A model generated the notes under the pieces. It saw only the letters and a program-made list of their open reading frames with translations, was not told where the DNA came from and made no database searches. Shown here in pieces: positions 33,601-37,642 of a DNA stretch of 41,148 nucleotides. The position numbers were made by a program, and so were the translations under genes. Position 1 is the stretch's first letter; each line of letters opens with the position of its first letter. The DNA comes from Strigomonas culicis (lineage: Eukaryota; Euglenozoa; Kinetoplastea; Trypanosomatida; Trypanosomatidae): NCBI GenBank assembly GCA_000482145.1, contig AUXH01000099.1, forward strand, positions 1 through 41,148, given 5' to 3'.

Positions 33601-35027
33601 GCACGTACACCCGCGGCGAGGCGGCGACCATGACGCTGACGGGGTCCGGCCTGGATACGGCGCACCGCTACGTGCTCAGCAGCAGCGTCAGCTGCGCGGG
33701 CGGCGCAGCGACCAGCACGACCGCGAGCGCCGGCGCCGGCACGGGCCAGCTGCAGCTCGCCTTCACCGTCCCGAGCACGACCACCTTCTTCGTCTGCTTC
33801 GCCCCCAGCGACGCGACGGTGAGCACGACGCGGCTGCTCGTGAGCAGCGGCTTTGCGACGGCCGCGTCGGGCGGCGCGTGGAGCGGCGGCGACCTCGCGC
33901 TGCTGATCCTCGGCGTCATCTTTCTGTTTATCCTGCTCCTGCTGTTGGCGCTGCTGCTGTGGCGCATCATCGCGAGCTACCGCGGGGACGTCCGCACGAC
34001 CACGGCGACACGGACGACCACGAGCACGACGAACCATCTGCACCACACGACGACGAAGCTGTACGACGTCGCGCCTGTGTACATGCCGCCGCGCGCCAAC
34101 GACCGCTTTGTGTACGCCGACCCAACGGTGACGCCGCCGCCCGCGCCGCAGCTGAGCGCGCCGGCGGCGGCGACGCCCCCGACGCCGGCGTTGGCGGCGG
34201 GCAGCGTCGACAACACGCCGCAGAAGCACACCGACAGCACGTCGGTGCGCATCCGCATCAAGGACCAAGGCGACGTGTCTGCCGGGCAGTCGCCGGCGCC
34301 GCTGCCGCCGCCGCCGCTGCTGCCGGGTGCGGGGGCCCCGCCGCTGCCGCCGCCGCCGCCCCCGCTGCTCGCGCAGCCGGCGGCAGACGCGGGCCGGCAG
34401 CGCGCGGTGCCGACCGCCGCCTACTCAGACCCCAGCTCGCTGTCGACCAGCCTCCAGACGCTGACGAGCGGCGGCGACCCGATCGAGTACCAGCGGCAGA
34501 GGCGCAAGAAGAAGCGCACCCCGCGGCGCAGCCCGTACCCCGACCTGGACAGCATGCCCCCGCCGCCGCCGCCGCCGCTAGGCGAGCTGCCGACCGTCCC
34601 GCCGGGCGCGGCCGCGCCGCACCTCGTGGAGACGCCGCGCCCCGCCGCGGTGCCGCCGGTGCCGCTGGCGGCGGTGCCGCGGCAGACAACGCTGGCGCCC
34701 TACGAGGAGCTGCGCGGCGCCAGTCCCATGCACGGCGTGCCGGCCGCCACAAACGTGCTCGCGCGGCCGCGCACCGGCACGTCCTCCGCGTCCGACAGCG
34801 TGGTGGGTGGCGCGCGCGGCCGCCGGCGCCGCTCTTCGCAGAACCCGCACAGCAGCGTTGGCGGCGTGGCGCCACAGAGCCAGACCATCGGGCTGCCGCC
34901 GGTTGCGTCCGGCAGTGCGGATATGGGGTCCGGTCATTTGCTCGACACACGCGACGGCACCGTCTCTCGCGTGGTAGGCCATACGTCAAAGCCCATGGTC
35001 AGCTCTCGGGCGTCCAGCGCACGATAG
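15660..35027 (+). CDS. Giant multi-module type I membrane protein (about 6,455 residues)
   Basis: A single uninterrupted 19.4 kb frame. Residues 1-37 form a basic N-region and residues 38-57 (LALWCMLLLCLVACAPLVEG) a strong signal peptide. Residues about 58-6070 are a Ser/Thr/Ala/Val/Tyr-rich ectodomain of roughly 50 degenerate modules, each about 100-130 residues. Each module typically starts with NPxxY/F plus a proline segment, then a TFTGT-LSxxD-like strand, one mid-module Cys, and a terminal YxVCY motif. N-glycosylation sequons (NxS/T) are very frequent. A hydrophobic helix at about 6079-6101 is followed by R/K residues, then a 354-residue cytoplasmic tail rich in proline. The plan is that of a cell-surface or flagellar adhesin/receptor, but no known family is recognised; modules weakly resemble Ig-like (IPT/TIG-type) beta-sandwiches. 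Predicted mass is above 600 kDa before glycosylation. ATG 15660 is preferred; 15693 is the alternative and keeps the signal peptide. Confidence 0.92.
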   Translation: MPLLNGEGPFSMNRRSIKQVTTWSNTSSFSIGRKWSRLALWCMLLLCLVACAPLVEGTMTFAPANVQQASLYQTMQVTLQSNPLQNDVPITSGDRVKFVVDSGSSTTCTYDTSTTTTFSVTSTSVQGYTGTITAAVTSTNFAAGSQYIICYMSVQYLNSTVMRRSAAVQGADNLLVWPAVYSSYTMSPAALSGGQGPALLSLTETTQTSRTANRGIGGSYTIFMVPCSLGNCTSWDSLTTACATVGAASSSTSGLISLSSLQGTGTTTVSGNFTVPYAPDTTGYFVCVPYCYDTSCGTSSVAMSYTVVAATPANIVFSSANPGVYTRTPTSPQARELGYMYFTGTSLSTTDQVKVIRSTDTCTSSTASLLNNVEIGALTENGTTLMASFFAPSLITATITGRVCYWSATTALWSTAYLSASSQTADFTIAVMQPTAYSVSPSSPTVGMKLVVTFTGSGLDGTADTAFLTSATDSAACDVTSGTGVYACTMAGSTAPTCTVVVNPSSNEEMDLTVCYQRSGQLNYAQVTDTLLSLGARNPVFSISPYPFHAGQVATVTFTGTSLSSSDSIQIIPPDGVCGTSTALTDVTVLGSTEVTAGTTYQYTIVGQAAVCGMLCYYNQGTALWAAVRPQTTIAAISASCGADNMYVSPYLVRYAFTQLPSAATPTVAETVRLTFSAASGSTSYTSPVAMKLVQTADSCTVAPCSGLVACQQAQASTDYASAVSSSVAVLMVGTASTNYIVCALAATGSTYIPVLPSSATSSTSTGYGFTSGASQVAISAHTPSTWRVALATLTATFTGSAVNVSTDAVYAVASTTLYYYNATAALRVCPLATTVPTTMLTSTAVTDSSTNTAVMFSFTGANSRTSGDVTFFCYVWYGGSTAARASYAGTLTFSEAVPNSIAWDNKPSAGYRATDAVNATISTSASSLSPTADSVFFYQFRSSSYQTGTCYCDATACASGTKVQYTVQTLTSSTAVSGAVVYSNAYGFDNYDYDAVYVVCYTSSAASGTTYLDTITVGMADPTYYSVSGTLQVGVPFTVAAVRRCVTSDCPVLNASDSLIIILNSSQCADVTGLDDTTVTAVGSVTISSGGLQYTQRFVVDGEGYYRVCYKSYVRGSSQYSEMVYSASFVRQPITVAAANPSAFSVSPTSPSAWEFLIFSLTCSATLCSACTTLRIVPGTRASCWATVSGTYTSTNCLTTTSIQFPDQYVEAGTYTICYGAVSLTARRLPGSFTVLAANPSAYVPTPTASNLVIYTNQASNYSIAITGTGLSVSDSVFMMPESGYTCHDLRTDNVVGNGTIQSWLAPSTNPYALEITSSGATWVVSNAQKRFGAGMLYDSDLCPVSGGPCNMKLCYLRSGMSWAPVNISDGTVIQVAASNPANITFDRYPLVLNMYTMVTVAGAGLSTTDVVYLHADSCSGTAVTALIGGPYVDAAGSTYMAVLRFNATADAYVVCYWQGATATEIATIYLPGQSISTITILNNPLYYVYRSTNFTSLSYAITQYEEMIVSGSFSTDGGTLETITYVELTNATEECSYADFYSTTGTTSPFSIVTNFTAVASVSNTYQGRLVADPSTYVLCMFSSYGLFRVTAAPAATDAAITIGSPSPSSYTSLPVRPFAGQTVNVTFAFDSSTSTTLMNGTVQLIQGSLYECGFRNTTIIAESTVSSVASGASSASLAIPSTLNSALMNVGLTLCFAKGGGSFATVPRSSAIDQNFFVMDLVPSQWEQAPGQAQVKEPLNITFLGNATIDSTFLTGGDSAFLVLLGSDTDTTTTVPTTDTCTSGTAAVSSASGEISLSGINTVWQIPSNRIPSVGVYAVCYLAVNNSAVVYVPSPAYLTVYALQSPTGAYTNKGGRSVLQGERFYLFFTTTDTLNLLLDDGSLSDADASSHDLVRIMTDEACTSPLSSSVVSAIPTSFGYATLSGTDPYLHLRVRADVGPYYICMKRASRQAWQTYYKYTVVGGTTNTAVLTVTQAPVLSFATTPTTPRAWVPYTEVSLTLNSSYTTTNVLLLFFVEFTGSSLTDATEIDYDYCYLPQTTTEAANSSVPLVDTTYAVNLTSSNITVPFSNSGTYLLCYQMNGEHIISVFPSALTVAAASPILYRVPTIISIANIFTMSITSVSAIFTSSNANVARIYNATDLSNLEATPSCVDAVTPVGGTTVFTSFTITNTTYASVRPEILTAGYYYLCFLTYDQANYFPVPSSAGGYVFSVGLTGAQHYTVSPYPVNLGQEALITITGNQLATTDRAKVVDATGVDASSYSTLCTSSAANADANDISSTGVAVSTTNGITAYYSPRMNATGTFVLCYQSVVLGGSWTYISDWTSFVVSAAAPTHYAVAPTSPYATEVVSLSIYNAAGSLSANDTVLLINRTSGFDCSSSATQSSAISWATYSSANSNTTMSVYSVCSLEIVSVTVCFRFSGTTVWAEVPLQSPPPNYLFEPIVFASSPFTGPTLSPAVPRPYEPFVFSFTSSATGVTVTSVNFSAAPRAVCPLDVTYVTAAYYWHNTSASSTFVAVLTAPGDYVLHLGTSDGVDGSTITHETLLTIGLCDPCSVVPTYTFVGGVASLSFPSRAGGTLTGTDRLRVIPVSVGPSGLPCESTEGPYGSDTFTAYEVLNSGNTTHFNFSTGVSANASLYLGDYYMCYAKSTGNMALVTDAAGTPLVFSIYPTDFLTVSVCPASGAAYGFETAAFNITAVNASLYSNVQFSAQDALVLVSSDLLTSGACEDITSVAALQASATSSSMVVAATLDTYTAGASNWYATLPSLTASTGYYMCFQLEYDSHFRNLSSTRYTVAVENPSAFYTVPSIVLPDSTGVEVIISGTGLTSSDNVYIVNSSESCEETCSRAITPTVWPNTAYTVTYTNSTTVQVLFSDAIKTVTFLKVCYRRSSHYLTTLGTFYVGESNPISYTVNFVPRVGTRPTLTFSGTSLTSADAFMIVQPGASCYARNAVATGVFVSVDTAGNTSAFNISLAGVSAINYTVCYQVSATAGYVVVSPVLPVVSGGPSAFSTTNTPMMGRAFNLSFPITTTNTYVEQSGDAVYVACGGCSCFGEVAAVVPYGTTAGAIDATTAGSFSLRMGFVDGASYPVCYKVVDSGYAQVGTITPASNSPFGVTVHPLPTYQGQRVYFSFNNYTTSVPGAATDGAMVVGSSRLCWEPEWYETTLIYSGPSTSSSYNATTGIVLWMGHVPSLGPDTPASSLFPLAYLLCYREAGQAEFLAVPFPVASQAMQAADPAKFTTTPTVVEAGMIDVNVTFPTAVDGDEAYIVYFSTLTDTVCTDSTSVVLSSQGAAYPVYTMSLPWSATVGSSNTAFCYIKANATVAEVAELLNVTAANPSSYTIDVTNVSDARERQYINFTVYGSSLSASADDVVFTTTSCAAATRPLTSSSYLYRTSEMTVTSDGTQVTFVAQFIAPEYPITMYMCYLRSGDGLWHAVGEALTLLVPVPITASLKPVSGTSTPRAGQYLNIELVDGPSTAVVSAAVIAAGTGYGTWCHNFTSDLIRETSLTIYSAGLLYVPVWEHAGESRLCLRLNENLPWTDVAATVSGTSLLTVSAANPSSMAVYPSPPRVGQSVTLTFSLIVTADAGDRVRLTLSDNSVPCEQATTVSGFSATMSVTVVDNVTTKITLIDTTDTLLYRSFNATGSYRVCYYSNVESSWSLVGGTSTAGTVVVEERVPQSWVASVDEVTLGTSFYVTFADKLGILNASGDVAWASPSTQSCGVSVADCTNCISFTLNATLSNSTTVVTASSASSIADTFIMCYQLYGATAAEISGTLSVVLGPIECSQTATVVIGATQDVVFRIQSGVNVTGDSWRVSFYATSSASCEDRYAPAFEAARATQTSTNATTVTYSLEWPVSLTDTQYTICYTHSGTVGAVCTCGQVDLKTGTCYLSTTPGPVQNFTAAPSPTYVGQTITVGLDITAALVLYPPTAVKFVARASSLTTCAADATISPISGVLTQVSTTYYTYVFQHNYTEGSSELMVCVLTGLSSGYMRVGNSALDDVLYIRPYFALTTFPSASTYLRAMESINLTFTLPDTSVATSVTSTDKFTFLSDPYSCTETYINAQDATTTMNMINVDDSVFITLPASVDTYDNTLRSSGTFATFSSSAGVGTWYVCYKMAAGTWAPIATPLTIGASFIESCGLTVTSVRAMQYAYLSIIGTTEAAAIWTTGSSIRIVPESSLCFSDSAVVSTGTVVVSTTNMTMVFFVPASGTYKVCYLFGGSTSVSNWSPTCQNIDVTALSPTGSYSGCLLQGQTINVTSSVVTAVTSSFAVGDSFRFISGAQPCLYANGSTTYLATIYINDVQQTSAGVSVTAASTAFTIPYVLLGTGTSSVRLCYTDTSGNQYAVPLAYSSAPTQSAFTVQSRQPAALTYGQSRVQLGQRLMMNFTAASGVTPALAPYSTVPSPYVPGPTFDATTFDGAALVALTSSTAYTDGRCAAARRGGTLPTSSLLGVYGPTTYAYTVSNYDPSVIGYYVGCYQPAKCGVVDMGTPIYIYNYNPSSTSTDSTAPRRGQLVEVYFTRDSSGSYLAPGVDRGLKQSGLDSCWGLSSTAGTVVSGTTEKTEFTSILYAQAPSVAANTTTRTCYLLSGGSWSEVPNGVGVVMPANPASFATTPTAARQYQLNLLTFTGTGLGSSDYVKIIVESLNCSADAVPPSTFTAYDSSNAAQTSSGSGWKVGTASSSTTAALNFSSTAAGTFSVCYRLSADTVWTLVYSSLVILERDPQSVTLSSTLLLEGELFTMNFTASTSGTSALSVSDRVALYYGNDVSCVAPGDVDRILTSPSQTEFLPTSISFRADAGTRGNYTLCYLVSTGSSTYSAVWGFPTVVVESNPYRMTVYPTSSSSAMYAMQLVHFVFYGWGLNEADIVRLIPTSETYSNASCRTYDSSALSSSLYYYAIYANGTYSVQTWWASTAAAGSYWVCYKLKGGQYYLIGDGINVSSTAVPSDATTTTTTLSFDNGLGVNWTLAGNTGCASGDMLYYSSTTCNDLEYYELPSGTSSFPLGASDVDCSSTAALAVRINVTNTSQTLSLCYYHSTGVAANSSVSVVKNNLITVTPGTPPVLSDPIYVDAGEIFSFSLAVQFAVTDYLVFTESAADCQGPTAPTDAAYFTMTTYNAASGSTVVMAAVPSSATYYICFTQRVLGVVLASASSPQSWTMDPSTLYASSAATIQLFFPTNAATLNQGSGLLWMALGSSDTSASAVTMSTMAHACLNASVTVYNLTYSALTGLWTSPTVTESGRYALCFSPSASTDASVHIFGPVSYAGPVAYGSAVSSVTFLSVPTIAASSTVLLTGGGLSQDDYLFAVGVENATDVPSDVCTNTSREPHVNASASTAGTGLSSIERTLTFTETGLYVLCYLSTSASSGASPELITSTPFTVMPSITAVTVENGVQLVNTSMTLDFTGFGLTAADAAALVSVAGLSASELTVGRLCDASNTTFGLVANVASAGTSATYTTTPTVEGLHMVCYRTAAATSSTVLLAYQFNVGVETAASARFAVQPDGCVEQLVCVAQPMIQLLDALNATTSSPSATVALALYYENGTAADSGLLLGATAYTQSSYTNFTFVAVRVATTGTFLLQATVTLRGGSTLAVLSNPFTVLNSTDDIADVAALVCSPSGVVTGAQMLQCTVTALTTNSPDGYTVYTSAGSATACVAGDKTSTGMYTCTFNVTTPTSTSSGLTNYITITISPGSPYAAWPVANSPMVVWLATFPESSSNIGCAAPTDSSLPSAALVRASANLSCSVQGRATVDGVLSNVVILPANMHVTRATNGDTANRVTVDPGSTPSTLSGLYSFNVTAPSGLNLSVYGEIPTAEGATTWTAMTNSPVSFDIISSPTAAATTTSCSSNVSGSVQWFAPLDPMACAMAAGDASGTISVVGSDFTVRMPQGGSATSPSGTAWGQKLSFAAVAPPQPSSASALAASVGYRSAHTLASTYDWTFDVQVLDAYTSTSMNSFTGRLVYVTGASSGTYTRGEAATMTLTGSGLDTAHRYVLSSSVSCAGGAATSTTASAGAGTGQLQLAFTVPSTTTFFVCFAPSDATVSTTRLLVSSGFATAASGGAWSGGDLALLILGVIFLFILLLLLALLLWRIIASYRGDVRTTTATRTTTSTTNHLHHTTTKLYDVAPVYMPPRANDRFVYADPTVTPPPAPQLSAPAAATPPTPALAAGSVDNTPQKHTDSTSVRIRIKDQGDVSAGQSPAPLPPPPLLPGAGAPPLPPPPPPLLAQPAADAGRQRAVPTAAYSDPSSLSTSLQTLTSGGDPIEYQRQRRKKKRTPRRSPYPDLDSMPPPPPPPLGELPTVPPGAAAPHLVETPRPAAVPPVPLAAVPRQTTLAPYEELRGASPMHGVPAATNVLARPRTGTSSASDSVVGGARGRRRRSSQNPHSSVGGVAPQSQTIGLPPVASGSADMGSGHLLDTRDGTVSRVVGHTSKPMVSSRASSAR
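15771..15830 (+). other. Signal peptide hydrophobic core of the giant protein
   Basis: Residues 38-57: a hydrophobic, cysteine-containing core (WCMLLLCLVAC) preceded by basic residues (GRKWSR) and followed by a small-residue context (LVEG) suited to signal peptidase cleavage. It directs the modular region to the secretory pathway. Confidence 0.8.
15831..33870 (+). repeat. About 50 tandem degenerate two-cysteine modules
   Basis: Protein-level repeat, not an obvious nucleotide repeat. By eye, successive units end in variants of VCY (IICY, VCYW, TVCYQ, MLCYY, VVCYT, RVCYK, TICYG, KLCYL and so on) every 100-130 residues. Well-preserved examples begin near 17269 (NPVFSISPYPFHAGQ) and 29510 (NPASFATTPT). 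The last few units (from about 32160) lose the VCY ending and drift. Divergence between neighbours is high, pointing to old duplications rather than recent array expansion. Confidence 0.8.
33894..33962 (+). other. Transmembrane helix of the giant protein
   Basis: Residues about 6079-6101, an Leu/Ile/Phe-only stretch ending in WR, followed by a positively charged cytoplasmic side. With the N-terminal signal peptide this gives a type I topology. Confidence 0.9.
33966..35027 (+). other. Proline-rich cytoplasmic tail of the giant protein
   Basis: About 354 residues. Contains a Thr/His-rich start (TTTATRTTTST), two polyproline runs of 7-8 prolines (near 34340-34370 and 34555-34580), basic clusters RRKKKRTPRRSPY (near 34498-34536) and RGRRRRSS (near 34816-34840), and many Ser/Thr next to Arg. 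Such tails commonly bind profilin, SH3/WW-type or cytoskeletal proteins and are phosphorylated; that role is inferred. Confidence 0.75.
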
Positions 35028-35751
35028 CGGCGGGCGGCAGAGCTAATAGGTGCGTGAAGAGTCATCATAATAACAACTGAGACCATCATAATAATAATAA
35101 AAAAATGCTAATGACACGTGATTTCGTAAACAAAAGAAAAAAGTGAAGCACTACTACAAGCATGTGTGTTTATCCCCCAACACATGTATTGTTTTTTTTT
35201 TTTTCAGTGTGTACGCAAAATATAAAAGCAATAAAGAATCATAAATGATCCATCCCTAATACACATTGTAAAGATACTTATTTTTGTTTGCTAAAAAAAA
35301 ACCTTTCTTGCTACCCAACAACACCAACATCCTTTTGTTAATCACACACGTGTATATATCTGGAGAGAATATAAAAAAAAGTTGTGCCTTGTTTATTATA
35401 GCCATAGAGATTTGTTGCAAGACCATGTTCATTTTGTGATTTCGCATATAAGGTTAGATTTTTCCCCCTACTTTTTTTGACTTTCATTTCGTTCAATTCT
35501 TTTTGTCGCAAACAGATTCAAAAGCGAGCGATGCTCACGCACAACCATGCCATCCTTATTTGTGTATGATGCGTACATGCATGTTGTTCATCGTTTTCGA
35601 TGCTGCTGGTAGTACCACTACGTGTACTCTCCATCATAATCTCTCTTCCTCTTTCCTTTCATACGCACTCTTTTTTTTTTTTCTTCCTTTTGAACCCCTC
35701 GCAAAGGTATCCTTTTTTGCTCTTTCTCTGCCTCTTCCCCCTCTTTCACAG
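35028..35751. other. AT-rich spacer before glycerol-3-phosphate dehydrogenase
   Basis: No gene. Short CATCATAATAATAA-like repeats near 35063-35101 follow the giant gene. The frame of the next gene is open upstream of 35752 but encodes poly-pyrimidine-derived Phe/Leu/Ser sequence, so it is treated as leader. Confidence 0.6.
35708..35751 (+). promoter_or_regulatory. Polypyrimidine tract and AG abutting the dehydrogenase ATG
   Basis: A C/T tract runs directly into CACAG at 35747-35751, and ATG follows at 35752. Using this AG would give no 5' UTR beyond the spliced leader. The AG at 35705-35706, after another T-rich tract, would give about 45 bases and is the more conventional choice. Confidence 0.45.
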
Positions 35752-36816
35752 ATGAAGCTTGACGACCTCATTTATCTGGAGCACGCCGCCGTGTTCGGCT
35801 CTGGTGCCTTCGGCACATCTCTGGCGACCGTTCTCGCGCGCAAGTGCAAAACCGTCTCCGTATGGCACATGAACGAGGCGGAGGCCAAGCGAATCAACGA
35901 CGCCCGGGAGAACGTCCTTTTCTTGAAGGGACCCAAACTGCCCCCAAACATCACCTTTACGTCTGACGTCGCCGCGACGTACAAGAATGCGGGTATCATT
36001 CTCTTCATTATCCCCACGCAGTTCCTGCGAGGGTTTCTCAAGCAGCACGGCGCCGCCATTTTTGAGTTTCTGAAGAAGGCGCACGTCCCGGTGCTGGTGT
36101 GCTCGAAGGGCATCGAGAAGTCCACCTTGAAGTTCCCCGCGCAGATTGTCGGCGAGTTCTTTCCGCAGTACCGTCTGTCCGTGCTCGCAGGCCCCAGCTT
36201 TGCCATCGAGGTAGCGGAGGGCAAGCTGACGAACGTCGCCGTGGCGTCGGAGAACATCGCGGAGGCGCGCCGCGTCATGCTGATCATGAGCACCAAGGAC
36301 CGCATGTTCCGCTGCTGGGCGACGACCGACACGATCGGCTGCGAAGTCGCAAGCGCCATGAAGAACGTCCTGGCCATCGCGTCGGGCATCTCCAAAGGGC
36401 TCGGCAACGGTTACAACGCCCGCGCCGCGCTCATCTCGCGCGGGCTGCTCGAGATCCGCGACCTGACGCGCGCCCTTGGCGGCAATGGCGAGGCCGTCTT
36501 CGGCCTCGCCGGGCTGGGCGACCTCATGCTGACGTGCTCGTCCGAGCTCTCCCGCAACTTCTCCGTGGGCCAGAAGCTGGGGCAGGGCATCACCATCGCG
36601 GAGATTATGAAGACGCAAAAGGCGGTCGCGGAGGGCGTGGCCACGGCAGAGCCCCTCTACCGTCTCGCGAAGCAACATAACGTCAAACTCCGCTTTTGCA
36701 AGGAGGTGTACAGCATTCTGTACCAGAACAAGAATCCCCGTGATGCGTTTCGAGCGGCTTCCAAGGGGAAGCTAACGGACGAGGGACTTCCGCCTCTATT
36801 CCCTGCTAAATTGTAG
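35752..36816 (+). CDS. GPD: Glycosomal NAD-dependent glycerol-3-phosphate dehydrogenase
   Basis: A 354-residue enzyme that interconverts dihydroxyacetone phosphate and glycerol 3-phosphate with NADH; in kinetoplastids it works inside glycosomes to balance NAD. Visible features: N-terminal Rossmann motif GSGAFG at 16-21; [21 protein letters not shown]204 in [12 protein letters not shown], fitting the catalytic lysine; and the substrate-domain signature [19 protein letters not shown]. The C-terminus is PAKL, so the last three residues AKL form a type 1 peroxisomal/glycosomal targeting signal. The bacterial-like sequence style and length match the known kinetoplastid enzymes. The frame is open upstream but that part is pyrimidine-tract translation, so ATG 35752 is taken as the start. 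Confidence 0.95.
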   Translation: MKLDDLIYLEHAAVFGSGAFGTSLATVLARKCKTVSVWHMNEAEAKRINDARENVLFLKGPKLPPNITFTSDVAATYKNAGIILFIIPTQFLRGFLKQHGAAIFEFLKKAHVPVLVCSKGIEKSTLKFPAQIVGEFFPQYRLSVLAGPSFAIEVAEGKLTNVAVASENIAEARRVMLIMSTKDRMFRCWATTDTIGCEVASAMKNVLAIASGISKGLGNGYNARAALISRGLLEIRDLTRALGGNGEAVFGLAGLGDLMLTCSSELSRNFSVGQKLGQGITIAEIMKTQKAVAEGVATAEPLYRLAKQHNVKLRFCKEVYSILYQNKNPRDAFRAASKGKLTDEGLPPLFPAKL

Positions 36817-37642
36817 GCGTCTGCATGCTAGTACATGTACGTATACACACATACACACTAAGTATATACAAGACAATCCCTTTCAACTTTTTATTGTCAC
36901 CATTGCTTTTCTTGACGATTATGGGAAAAAAAAAAAACACCCCATAAAAACAAAATACAGTAACACTAACAGTGAACTCTGTACAAACTATAAACGGACA
37001 AATAATAAAAAAAAAGAATAACAACACCAACTGCAAAAAAAAAGTTGGCATTTTCTCTTTCTGTGCTTTTTTTTTCTTTCGCGCCTTTGATCAATTAAAA
37101 AAAGAAAATGATAATACGTTTTCCGAACAAGAGAAATGACAAAAACAGGACCAACGGTAGAAGAAGGCGAGAGCCGGCTATACACACACCGTGTGAAGTG
37201 CGTGCATCTGGAGGAAGGGTATTCTGCTATCGCTCGCGGAAACATGCATTTTCTTCTCTGCACTTCCGCTCTTCCTCTCCCACGGCGCCGCCACGACGCG
37301 AGGCCCTGTGAAGAATTGTATGCGCGAAATGCAAATCTTGTGCACGCGACACGGAAAGGATGCTGCTCTCTCCGAAAGGATGTACAACTCCGTTTGCTAG
37401 CATATCTTATACCCACATGAACTAAAATGGCATTTCCAAGAGCCATTGTCTGCGGTAACAGGCCAATTCTTCCATAACGGTCAAAATGCTTTCCCGACGT
37501 CAGTAGTGTGCTTGATCTAAACCAGATGCGGATTGCTTTCCCCCCCCTCTCTCTCTTCTCTTTTTGTTTTCTTTCCTTTTCACTCTGGACGTAGTTGAAC
37601 GTGTATTAAACTGTTATTGTATGCTAAGTCTGGCGTGAGGGG
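36817..37642. other. Spacer with a GC-richer central block
   Basis: Mostly AT-rich, but about 37150-37400 is more GC-balanced. Short frames overlap on both strands there (for example 37136-37420 +, 94 codons), none with recognisable protein features. No tRNA boxes seen. Confidence 0.55.
37535..37594 (+). promoter_or_regulatory. Probable trans-splice acceptor of the phosphatase gene
   Basis: A strong C/T tract (about 37535-37585) followed by GTAG with AG at 37593-37594, 48 bases before ATG 37643. Confidence 0.55.

Noticed and set aside
33227..35080. Second plus-strand frame of 617 codons over the end of the giant gene
   Set aside because: Arg/Ala/Gly/His-rich shadow frame; the main frame holds the transmembrane helix and polyproline tail.
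35503..35751. N-terminal extension of glycerol-3-phosphate dehydrogenase
   Set aside because: The open frame is translation of pyrimidine tracts; the enzyme's Rossmann motif fits a start at 35752.
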